Below, in pieces: positions 1-5,564 of a stretch of 6,407 nt of DNA. Position 1 is the stretch's first letter, and every line of letters starts with the position of its first letter. This DNA is from Candidatus Yonathbacteria bacterium. Lineage in GTDB: Bacteria; Patescibacteriota; Minisyncoccia; Phycocordibacterales; UBA1550. The DNA lies in contig JACQCY010000021.1 in NCBI GenBank assembly GCA_016201355.1, forward strand, positions 1 to 6,407, given 5' to 3'. The position numbers and the translations under genes were made by a program. The notes beneath the pieces were generated by a model. The model saw nothing but the letters and a program-made list of their open reading frames with translations. It had not been told where the DNA came from and made no database searches.

Positions 1-122
1 TAAGTAAAAGGAGTTCTCCCTTCCGATTAATAAACGAAGGATTATCTCCGGGAGTTGTTGGAATTCGTAATCCAACATACCAGCATAATGCGGGATTGAG
101 CCTTTGGTTTTCCCACATTTTT
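1..122. other. Unassigned edge segment downstream of topA, open on both strands
   Basis: No gene can be assigned here. On the minus strand an open frame starts with ATG at 118-116, five bases beyond the topA stop, and runs off the left edge (39 codons, beginning MWENQRLNPALCWYVG). On the plus strand a frame is open from base 3 to a TAA at 135-137, which would overlap the end of topA by about 15 bases. I recognise neither product, and one of the two must be a shadow. The segment also holds short palindromes: GGAGTTCTCC at 10-19, CTCCGGGAG near 46-54, and a 5-bp stem TTGGA/TCCAA near 58-75. Read on the minus strand, the hairpin at about 6-22 is followed by only a few T residues, so it is at best a weak topA terminator. 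The palindromes would also fit a repeated non-coding element. Confidence 0.3.
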
Positions 123-2327
123 TTATTTCTTCTCTAATTTATGCGGATTGTGATTTGGGCAAAGCTTATTTGAACAACGTTCTGGAATCGTTTTTGTGCC
201 ATCCATCATTAGCGCGCCACAGGGGGTGCCATCCGCCTTTTTATAATCACAGAAATTCCCTGTGGGTTTTGCTTTGATTGCGTTTTTGCAATCGGGATAG
301 TTGGTACAACTGTAAAAGATGCCAAAACGCCCTTTCCGCTCGGTCATAAAACCTTTTTTGCACATTGGGCACGGAACACCTGTATGGTTACCGAGCGCGC
401 CCGTCTCATCTTTTTTGATAAACTTGCATTTAGGATAACTCCCGCAAGATATAAAACGACCAAAGCGCCCTTCTCGTTCTACAAGATTCGCTTTCTCGCA
501 CTTTGGACAAAGCTCTCCCGTGTCGCGCGGCCCCGCAAGATCGGTGCCGTCAATCTTGCGCGCGCCGTCACAGTCGGGATATTTGCTGCACGAGAGAAAT
601 TTTCCGTTTTTTGAAAGTTTAATGACCATCGAGCTATTACACTTTGGACATTTGTATTTCGGGTCAGCTTTTCCGAGGGTGGTGATTTTATCGAGCTTGT
701 CTTTCTCTTTAATCTCTTTTAAGAATGGTGTGTAAAATTCTTTGAGCGTTTTCACATATTCACGAGTGCCATTTGCAATGTCGTCGAGTTTGTCTTCCAT
801 CTCGGCGGTAAACACATCGCTAATATAGTTTGCAAAATTTGTTTCAAGAAACGAGCTCACGACATCTCCGGTATCGGTTGGTTTGAGCGTCTTGCCGTCT
901 TTAAAAACATAACCGCGATCTACGATCGTTTTAATAATGGACGCATAGGTGCTTGGTCTTCCAATCCCTCGTTTTTCAAGCTCTTTGACGAGCCCTGCTT
1001 CAGAGTAGCGCGCAGGCGGTTCGGTGAACTTCGCTTCATCAGTGAGCTCAATGAGCGTGAGCATTTCTCCTTCGGTAACCTTGGGAAGTTCCACATCTTC
1101 GCCGCGCGCGTCGGGGTCGGCAGAGAGCCACCCGGGAAGAATGACCCGTGATCCTGTTACTGAAAAATCGGGAATATTATTTTCTTTTACATTTGCAAGA
1201 ATTGTCGTTCTTGCAAGTTTTGCATCTGCCATCTGTGAGGCAATCGTGCGCGCCCAAATGAGCTCATAGAGTTTTTTCTCTTCGGGATTGATACCTTGCG
1301 TGTTTTTGCCGATATCGGTAGGGCGAATCGGCTCGTGAGCTTCTTGAGCATTTTTGCTTTTTGTTTGAAATACGCGCGCTTCAACCGCGCCTTTACCATA
1401 GCGTTTGATAATCTCGGCAATAATATTTTTTTGAGCATCATTGGAAAGATTGGTGCTATCGGTACGCATATAGGTGATAAGTCCTCGCTCATAAAGCTTT
1501 TGCGCAATTCCCATCGTGCGCGAAGGGGCAAAGCCATAACGCGAGCTTGCCGCTTGTTGGAGGGTCGAAGTGATAAAGGGCGCTTTTGGTTTACGACCGA
1601 CCTCGCTTTCTTTTATCTCGCGAACAAGCCACGGATTGTTGCGGCCAATCTTTAAAATATTTTTTACGATTGCTTCGTTGCGCGGTTCCTCGGTGCAGTG
1701 CATTTCAAGAGAGTCTCCTTTTTGCGTTTTTACCTGTGCGGTGAGGGTAAAATACGCCTCAGGAATAAAGGCTCTGATTTCGCGCTCGCGTTCCATAATG
1801 ATACGGAGAGCGGGGGACTGTACGCGGCCAGCCGAGAGCCCATAACGAACTTTTTTCCAAATAAGTCCCGAGAGATCGTATCCCACGAGACGGTCAAGTA
1901 CGCGGCGCGCTTCTTGCGCCGTGCGAAGATTTTCATCAATGACGCGCGGATGTTTGAGCGCCTCTTCGATAGCGTTCTTCGTGATTTCGTGGAAGACGAT
2001 TCTCTTTGGTTTTTTGAGTTTGCATGCTTCGGCGATGTGCCATGCGATCGCTTCTCCTTCACGGTCGGGGTCTGTTGCGAGGAGAACTTCGCTCGCTCTT
2101 TTTGCAAGGGTGTCGATTTCGTGCACGACCTCTGCTTTTCCTTTTGATATTTCATAGTGGGGGACAAAACCCGCGGGAATGTCAATGGCCACTTTATTGC
2201 TTTTGGGAAGGTCGCGAATATGTCCCACGCTCGCTTTTACGACATATTCATCGCCAAGATATTTGCCGATGGTTTTCGCTTTTGAGGGAGACTCGACAAT
2301 GAGAAGCTTGTATGATTTGGTTGCCAT
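123..2327 (-). CDS. topA: DNA topoisomerase I (type IA), complete
   Basis: This enzyme relaxes negatively supercoiled DNA by cutting one strand through a 5'-phosphotyrosine link, passing the other strand and resealing. The 734-residue protein has the full type IA layout. The Toprim domain comes first, with IVESPSKAKTIGKYL at 10-24 (acidic residue E12) and the metal-binding TDPDREGE at 85-92. Next are GRVQSP at 167-172 and the active-site stretch GLITYMRTDS, with catalytic Tyr at about 286. HEPIRPT (331-337) and GIGRPSTYA (454-462) follow. The C-terminus carries three four-cysteine zinc ribbons (C560/563/580/586, C607/610/628/634, C653/656/674/680) and a fourth, more divergent cysteine group (C693, C703, C718, C723). 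Length is normal for the family. The ATG at 2327 directly precedes the conserved KLLIVESPSKA block. No Shine-Dalgarno is visible; a -10-like box lies 8 bases upstream of the ATG. dprA lies upstream on the same strand, but a plus-strand gene separates them, so topA probably has its own promoter. Confidence 0.98.
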   Translation of the reverse strand: MATKSYKLLIVESPSKAKTIGKYLGDEYVVKASVGHIRDLPKSNKVAIDIPAGFVPHYEISKGKAEVVHEIDTLAKRASEVLLATDPDREGEAIAWHIAEACKLKKPKRIVFHEITKNAIEEALKHPRVIDENLRTAQEARRVLDRLVGYDLSGLIWKKVRYGLSAGRVQSPALRIIMEREREIRAFIPEAYFTLTAQVKTQKGDSLEMHCTEEPRNEAIVKNILKIGRNNPWLVREIKESEVGRKPKAPFITSTLQQAASSRYGFAPSRTMGIAQKLYERGLITYMRTDSTNLSNDAQKNIIAEIIKRYGKGAVEARVFQTKSKNAQEAHEPIRPTDIGKNTQGINPEEKKLYELIWARTIASQMADAKLARTTILANVKENNIPDFSVTGSRVILPGWLSADPDARGEDVELPKVTEGEMLTLIELTDEAKFTEPPARYSEAGLVKELEKRGIGRPSTYASIIKTIVDRGYVFKDGKTLKPTDTGDVVSSFLETNFANYISDVFTAEMEDKLDDIANGTREYVKTLKEFYTPFLKEIKEKDKLDKITTLGKADPKYKCPKCNSSMVIKLSKNGKFLSCSKYPDCDGARKIDGTDLAGPRDTGELCPKCEKANLVEREGRFGRFISCGSYPKCKFIKKDETGALGNHTGVPCPMCKKGFMTERKGRFGIFYSCTNYPDCKNAIKAKPTGNFCDYKKADGTPCGALMMDGTKTIPERCSNKLCPNHNPHKLEKK

Positions 2328-2335
2328 TGAGATAC

Positions 2336-2365
2336 ATTATTACTGTAGAGTGATTCTTTTTGCAA
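2336..2365 (-). promoter_or_regulatory. Candidate topA promoter, leaderless geometry
   Basis: On the minus strand, TTGCAA (2365-2360) is followed after 18 bases by AATAAT (2341-2336). Only 8 bases separate this -10-like box from the topA ATG, which would put the transcription start at or next to the start codon. There is no Shine-Dalgarno sequence before the ATG, in keeping with a leaderless message. This is inferred from sequence alone; the -35 is only a partial match. Confidence 0.4.
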
Positions 2366-2389
2366 ATGAATATTGAATTACCTGCAACA

Positions 2390-2418
2390 TTGACAAAAAC
2401 TGTCATTTGGTGTATCTT
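2390..2418 (+). promoter_or_regulatory. Strong sigma-70-type promoter of the zinc-ribbon membrane protein gene
   Basis: A perfect -35 TTGACA at 2390-2395 is followed after exactly 17 bases by TATCTT at 2413-2418. Transcription would start near 2425 and give a leader of about 53 bases before the ATG at 2478. The -35 overlaps an inverted repeat, TGACA-N5-TGTCA (2391-2405), which could be an operator. This promoter lies back to back with the candidate topA promoter. It is the closest match to the bacterial consensus in the window. Confidence 0.65.
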
Positions 2419-2431
2419 TTTTATAGATTCC

Positions 2432-2458
2432 TAAAATGGCCAATAGTGGCTTATTTTA
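2432..2458 (+). promoter_or_regulatory. Hairpin in the leader of the zinc-ribbon gene
   Basis: GCCA (2439-2442) pairs with TGGC (2447-2450) around an ATAG loop. The helix continues outward through a G-T pair, one bulged T at 2452, and TAAAAT (2432-2437) pairing with ATTTTA (2453-2458). It ends five bases before the Shine-Dalgarno sequence at 2464-2472. It could influence translation or mRNA stability, or act as a DNA-level operator. The lower stem is all A-T, so the structure may be weak. Confidence 0.35.
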
Positions 2459-2463
2459 ATTAG

Positions 2464-2472
2464 AAAGGAGGT
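2464..2472 (+). promoter_or_regulatory. Strong Shine-Dalgarno sequence AAAGGAGGT
   Basis: This is a near-perfect complement to the 16S rRNA 3' end. GGAGG (2467-2471) lies 6 bases before the ATG at 2478 and 9 bases before a second in-frame ATG at 2481, so either could be the start. It stands out because none of the other gene starts in the window (topA, dprA, serS, ftsQ, dus) shows a recognisable Shine-Dalgarno. Confidence 0.85.
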
Positions 2473-2477
2473 TCATC

Positions 2478-2786
2478 ATGATGTTAAGTTTGGGGAATTA
2501 TAGAAAGTTCTCCGTAACGGTGGGGAATATTTTTTTAACCGTCGTTGCCGAGATACTCATCCTCGTCATTTTGTGGAGGGTGGGGTGGGTGAATTCTTTA
2601 AAGACACTGATGGTCTTTCTTTCATCAATCAGTGTCATCCTCGTCGCTTCGTTCCTCCGCGCAATGAGGACAGTGAGATGTTCTCATTGTAATAAGTCTT
2701 TCCGCAGACATAGGGCGGTATGGACTGTATCGGGGATCTTTTTGGGGTACCAATGTCCCCATTGCGGAGCCCCGTTTACTCAATAA
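2478..2786 (+). CDS. Small membrane protein with two TM helices and a C-terminal zinc ribbon, function unknown
   Basis: I do not recognise a named family. The 102-residue protein has a short basic N-terminus and two hydrophobic segments, at about 13-33 and 42-61, joined by a short loop with a Trp-Arg-Val-Gly-Trp stretch. A cytoplasmic-type basic region follows, then a zinc-ribbon-like C-terminus with CSHC (68-71) and CPHC (93-96), about 21 residues apart. The four cysteines can bind one zinc ion. A likely layout is a helical hairpin in the inner membrane with the ribbon and basic patch on the inner face, but this is inferred. Expression signals are strong: TTGACA-17-TATCTT, a leader hairpin and AAAGGAGGT. 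The gene stands alone, opposite in direction to its neighbours, between dprA and topA, and ends in a clear terminator. The coding call is supported by the start signals, hydrophobic pattern, paired CxxC motifs and terminator. Confidence 0.8.
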   Translation: MMLSLGNYRKFSVTVGNIFLTVVAEILILVILWRVGWVNSLKTLMVFLSSISVILVASFLRAMRTVRCSHCNKSFRRHRAVWTVSGIFLGYQCPHCGAPFTQ

Positions 2787-2805
2787 AAAGATGGGAAAAT
2801 CTCTT

Positions 2806-2839
2806 AAAACCACACAGGGGCGATTCTGTGTGGTTTTTT
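2806..2839 (+). terminator. Rho-independent terminator shared by two convergent genes
   Basis: AAAACCACACAG (2806-2817) pairs perfectly with CTGTGTGGTTTT (2826-2837), a 12-bp stem around an 8-base loop (2818-2825), ending in a run of six T (2834-2839). It lies 20 bases after the stop of the zinc-ribbon gene. Its right arm reaches the dprA stop codon (2840-2838, minus strand). Read on the minus strand the stem is followed by TTTT, so it can probably also end dprA transcription. Confidence 0.85.
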
Positions 2840-3728
2840 ATATCCTCTCAATTTTCCCCATCTTCTCGCGGATGACCCCTTTAATTTCGAGGATGGTGAG
2901 GGTCGAGAGAGTCTGTGGTGAAGAGAGGGTGGAGAGGGAAAGTATTTCCTCGCGCGGACGAGGTTCGTCGAGCAGGAGAAGTAATACTTGTTCGCTTTTG
3001 GTATAAAGTTCGAGGTCGAGCGGTTCTGATGAGCTTTCGTTATCAAACTGAGCAGGTTCGATAAAGCCAAGCTCTTCAAGAAGCTCGCACGCGCTCGCAA
3101 TGGGCGTTGCTCCTTGCTTGATGAGCTTGTTGGTACCTTTTGAGGTAGCGGAAAAAATAGAGCCGGGAATGACAAATACATTTTTGTTGTAGTCGAGGGC
3201 GAGGCGCGCCGTGATGAGCGTACCGGACTGTTCTTCTGCTTCGACGATGAGAACTCCCTGTGAGAGTCCCGCCATAATGCGATTCCTTTGCGGAAAAGTC
3301 CATGGCGCGGCGCGAAGTTTTGGTTCGTACTCGGACAGGAGCGCTCCGCCATTTTCAATAATTTCGCGCGCGAGATTTGCGTGCGCGCGCGGATAGATGA
3401 CAGATGGATCGAGTCCCGATCCGGGGATAGCGATGGTGCGGAGACCTGCATCGAGGGCCGAGCGGTGCGCAATGCCGTCAATCCCCATAGCAAGACCTGA
3501 AACGATACAGATTGGATATCCTGCAAGTCCTGAAATGATTCGCTCGGTTGCTTCGCGTCCATACGATGTGTATTTTCGCGAGCCGACAACGGCGAGGTAA
3601 TAAAATTGAGCAGGGTCGGGAAGTTCGCCTTTTGTATAAAGTTGTTCAGGTGGTTCAGGAATCTCATTGAGCGAGGGAGGAAAGTCTTCAGGTAAAATCT
3701 TTTGAATGTCGTGACGAGCGTGAGACAT
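2838..3728 (-). CDS. dprA: DNA-processing protein DprA (Smf family), complete
   Basis: DprA binds incoming or exposed single-stranded DNA in the cytoplasm and loads RecA on it; it is best known from natural transformation. The 296-residue protein has the Rossmann-like core of the family: VVGSR (47-51), IVSGLAMGIDGIAH (75-88), AIPGSGLD (100-107), FPQRNRIMAGLS (145-156), SGTLITA (168-174) and PGS-SKGTNKLIKQGA (188-207). A C-terminal region from about 238 looks like the small winged-helix domain often found at the end of DprA. There is no N-terminal SAM domain; the first 40 residues are Pro- and Glu-rich. The ATG at 3728 has no Shine-Dalgarno, and TACAAT lies 7 bases upstream, suggesting a leaderless transcript. 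dprA next to topA is a common bacterial order, but here a plus-strand gene lies between them. The stop codon sits inside the shared terminator. Confidence 0.96.
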   Translation of the reverse strand: MSHARHDIQKILPEDFPPSLNEIPEPPEQLYTKGELPDPAQFYYLAVVGSRKYTSYGREATERIISGLAGYPICIVSGLAMGIDGIAHRSALDAGLRTIAIPGSGLDPSVIYPRAHANLAREIIENGGALLSEYEPKLRAAPWTFPQRNRIMAGLSQGVLIVEAEEQSGTLITARLALDYNKNVFVIPGSIFSATSKGTNKLIKQGATPIASACELLEELGFIEPAQFDNESSSEPLDLELYTKSEQVLLLLLDEPRPREEILSLSTLSSPQTLSTLTILEIKGVIREKMGKIERI

Positions 3729-3735
3729 ACAAATT

Positions 3736-3741
3736 ATTGTA
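3736..3741 (-). promoter_or_regulatory. Candidate -10 box of dprA, leaderless geometry
   Basis: On the minus strand TACAAT (3741-3736) matches TATAAT at five of six positions and lies 7 bases before the dprA ATG. No convincing -35 is present at 16-18 bases; that stretch is AT-rich. Transcription would begin at about the start codon. The call is inferred from sequence. Confidence 0.35.
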
Positions 3742-3752
3742 ACACAGATAAG

Positions 3753-3842
3753 AATTTTAAATTTTGAGTTTTGAAGTTACCAAGGGCGGGCCTTAATGCA
3801 TTCCTTCCCAAGACCCGCCTTTGGTAACTTCTATTTAAAATT
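3753..3842. repeat. Inverted-repeat element between divergent dprA and serS
   Basis: The arms GAAGTTACCAAGGGCGGG (3773-3790) and CCCGCCTTTGGTAACTTC (3814-3831) form an 18-bp stem with a single G-T pair and a 23-base loop. Outside it a second pair of arms, AATTTTAAA (3753-3761) and TTTAAAATT (3834-3842), also matches. No gene ends here, because both neighbours point away, so a terminator role is unlikely. It could be a dispersed REP- or MITE-like intergenic repeat, or a structure acting on the two divergent promoters. A shorter nearby stem, TGTAG/CTACA (3857-3872), encloses another GCGGGG. Confidence 0.75.
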
Positions 3843-3888
3843 TACTAAAATCTGATTGTAGGCGGGGCTACATCTGTTCCCCTATATT

Positions 3889-3917
3889 TTGCGCGCATAC
3901 TATTTGTTTGATATACT
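3889..3917 (+). promoter_or_regulatory. Candidate serS promoter, leaderless geometry
   Basis: TTGCGC (3889-3894) is followed after exactly 17 bases by TATACT (3912-3917). The serS ATG at 3926 lies only 8 bases past the -10 box, so transcription should begin within a base or two of the start codon. No Shine-Dalgarno is seen. The -10 also overlaps the upstream TTG at 3908, which argues against that codon being the start. Confidence 0.55.
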
Positions 3918-3925
3918 GTTGTGAT

Positions 3926-5188
3926 ATGTTAGACATAAAATTTATCTGCGAAAATAAAGATCTTGTTGTTTTGGGGGCAAAGAAAAAGCATATTGATTTT
4001 GATATTGAGGAGCTTCTTTCTCTTGATAATTCTCGCAGGGCTATTCTTGCCGAGGTCGAAACAATGCGCGCAAGCCAAAATACAACCGCCACTGCGGTTG
4101 CTCAGGCGACAGATTCAGAAGAACGAGAGAAGATGATTACTGCGTCGAGGTTGCTCAAAGATATCCTTCAGAAAAAAGAAGAGGAGCTTTCTCTCGTAAT
4201 GAAAAAATGGCAAGGGTTAATGCTTCAAGTTCCCAACATTCCCGATATGTCGGTGCCCGAAGGCGTGACCGATGCGGAAAATGCCGAGATCCGCACGTGG
4301 GGAGAAATTCCAAAATTTGATTTTGAGCCAAAAGACCAAGTAACCATTATGGAGAATCTCGATATGGTGGACTTTGCGCGGGGAACAAAAGTTGCCGGAT
4401 TTCGCGGTTATTTTTTGAAAAATGATGCCACGCTTTTGAACTTTGCGCTTTGGCAGTTTGTCCTCAATAAATTTGTAGCAAAAGGGTTTACTCCAATGAT
4501 GGTGCCGTCGCTCCTCAAGAAAGAGCCATTCATTGGTACCGGATTTTTGCCTCAAGGGGAAGAAGACCTCTATAAGACGCAAGATGGTGATTATCTTGCT
4601 GGCACTGGCGAGGTGGGGATGATGGGTTACTATATGGACGAGGTTTTAAAAAGAGAAGATTTTCCAAAAAAATTCATCGCATTTTCTCCCTGCTTTCGTC
4701 GAGAAGCGGGAAGCCACGGCAAAGACACAAAAGGCATTGTGCGCGTGCATGAATTTTTCAAAATGGAACAAGTCGTTTTGTGTGAGGCAAGCCACGAAGA
4801 GACGGTAAAATACCACGAAGAACTCACCGCGCTTTCAGAAGAGATTATGCAGGATTTAAAAATCCCTTATCGTGTGGTGGTAAACTGTGGTGGCGATCTC
4901 GGTCTCGGGCAGGTAAAAAAATACGACATTGAAGCATGGGTTCCTTCTGAGGGAAAATACCGTGAGACACACTCTGCCTCGTATTTCCACGATTTTCAGA
5001 CACGCCGTTTAAATATTCGCTACAAAGACACTGAAGGGAAACTTCGTTTTGCGCACTCGCTCAATGACACCGCGCTCGCTTCTCCCCGTATTCTCGTTCC
5101 TCTCGTAGAAAACTACCAAAATGCTGACGGTACCATAACTGTACCAGAAGTTTTGCGCCTGTATATGGGGAAAGAAATCATCAAGTAA
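3926..5188 (+). CDS. serS: Serine--tRNA ligase (class II), complete
   Basis: SerRS activates serine with ATP and attaches it to tRNA-Ser in the cytoplasm. From the ATG at 3926 the protein has 420 residues, normal for bacterial SerRS. Residues 1-105 form the tRNA-binding N-terminal region, MLDIKFICEN followed by a long charged coiled-coil hairpin. VPNIPDMSVPEG (102-113) is the usual linker to the catalytic core. Motif 1 lies near 176-205 (FTPMMVPSLL, FIGTG). The serine-binding TxE is TGE (227-229). Motif 2 is FSPCFRREAGSHGKDTKGI (253-271) with HEFFKMEQV following. Motif 3 is HSLNDTALASPRILVPLVENYQ (377-398). A TTG at 3908 would add six residues (MIYCCD) but falls inside the promoter and before the conserved MLDIKFI start, so I use the ATG. 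serS is divergent from dprA; an AT-rich spacer follows it before the ftsQ-like gene. Confidence 0.97.
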   Translation: MLDIKFICENKDLVVLGAKKKHIDFDIEELLSLDNSRRAILAEVETMRASQNTTATAVAQATDSEEREKMITASRLLKDILQKKEEELSLVMKKWQGLMLQVPNIPDMSVPEGVTDAENAEIRTWGEIPKFDFEPKDQVTIMENLDMVDFARGTKVAGFRGYFLKNDATLLNFALWQFVLNKFVAKGFTPMMVPSLLKKEPFIGTGFLPQGEEDLYKTQDGDYLAGTGEVGMMGYYMDEVLKREDFPKKFIAFSPCFRREAGSHGKDTKGIVRVHEFFKMEQVVLCEASHEETVKYHEELTALSEEIMQDLKIPYRVVVNCGGDLGLGQVKKYDIEAWVPSEGKYRETHSASYFHDFQTRRLNIRYKDTEGKLRFAHSLNDTALASPRILVPLVENYQNADGTITVPEVLRLYMGKEIIK

Positions 5189-5297
5189 ATTTTAAATGAT
5201 AAATTTTAAATTTTAAATCAATTTTTAATGTTTTAAAATTAAATCATTTGATATTCATTTGAAATTTAAAACTTAAAACTTAAAATTCTTGTTCAAT
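5189..5297. repeat. Very AT-rich repetitive spacer between serS and ftsQ
   Basis: About 109 bases contain almost no G or C. The words AATTTTAAA and AAATTTTAAA recur several times near 5188-5218, and a 7-base unit TAAAACT/TAAAACT/TAAAATT is repeated in tandem at about 5267-5287. The two halves are roughly inverted copies of each other. The same AATTTTAAA word borders the inverted repeat upstream of serS, so it seems to be a feature of intergenic DNA here. No terminator with a GC stem is visible after serS. Confidence 0.6.
5259..5286 (+). promoter_or_regulatory. Possible promoter of the ftsQ-like gene
   Basis: TTGAAA (5259-5264) is followed after 16 bases by TAAAAT (5281-5286), 11 bases before the ATG at 5298. 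In DNA this rich in A and T such matches arise easily by chance, so the call is weak. No Shine-Dalgarno precedes the ATG. Confidence 0.25.
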
Positions 5298-5564
5298 ATG
5301 TTGCACCTCTTCTATAAAATTTTGGTGGTGATAATTCTAATACTTTTGTTTTTTGTGGCGGGTGGGGGAATATCACAGAATGATCGTTTCAAAATTGAAA
5401 AAGTTGTTGTCGAGGGAACCAATGAGTCAGACCAGAATAAAATTCGAGAATTAGCTCAGGAAAGATTGAAAGGGAATTATTTTTTTATCTATGCGCGTGA
5501 GAATAGTTATTTGTTCCCCCGTAAAGAAATATCGACTGAAGAGCGCTCAGGTGAGAAAAGTTGA
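5298..5564 (+). CDS. ftsQ: FtsQ/DivIB-like cell-division protein, 5' fragment before a frameshift
   Basis: This is the N-terminal part of an FtsQ/DivIB-type protein, a bitopic inner-membrane member of the divisome that links early and late division proteins. From the ATG at 5298 it has a short cytoplasmic tail, one membrane helix at about 6-24 (KILVVIILILLFFV), then the start of a POTRA domain: FKIEKVVVEGTN (31-42), a predicted helix, GNYFFIYARENSYLFPRKEI (59-78). After residue 78 this frame becomes unrelated (STEERSGEKS) and stops at 5564. The rest of the gene continues in another frame from about 5530. An upstream in-frame TTG at 5289 would add three residues, but the ATG is preferred. The FtsQ family is inferred from the TM-POTRA layout and the downstream half; no database search was possible. 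Confidence 0.75.
   Translation: MLHLFYKILVVIILILLFFVAGGGISQNDRFKIEKVVVEGTNESDQNKIRELAQERLKGNYFFIYARENSYLFPRKEISTEERSGEKS

Noticed and set aside
10..75. A tRNA-like fold in the left edge
   Set aside because: The TTGGA/TCCAA stem has an 8-base loop that lacks the T-loop consensus, and no acceptor or anticodon arm fits.
1698..2147. A 149-codon plus-strand open frame, and several shorter ones, over topA
   Set aside because: They lie antisense to conserved TopA sequence, including the Toprim region, and have no start signals or recognisable product.
2804..3667. A 287-codon open frame on the minus strand, in another frame over dprA
   Set aside because: Its Ser/Arg/Pro-rich translation has no domain logic, while the overlapping DprA frame carries every family motif. 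It is a shadow.
3908..3925. An upstream TTG start adding six residues to SerRS
   Set aside because: It overlaps the -10 box, and MLDIKFI at 3926 is the normal SerRS N-terminus.
5510..5530. Programmed ribosomal frameshifting at the CCCCC run in ftsQ
   Set aside because: The joined product would still lack about nine POTRA residues, and no stimulatory hairpin is evident. A deletion explains both the length and the frame.
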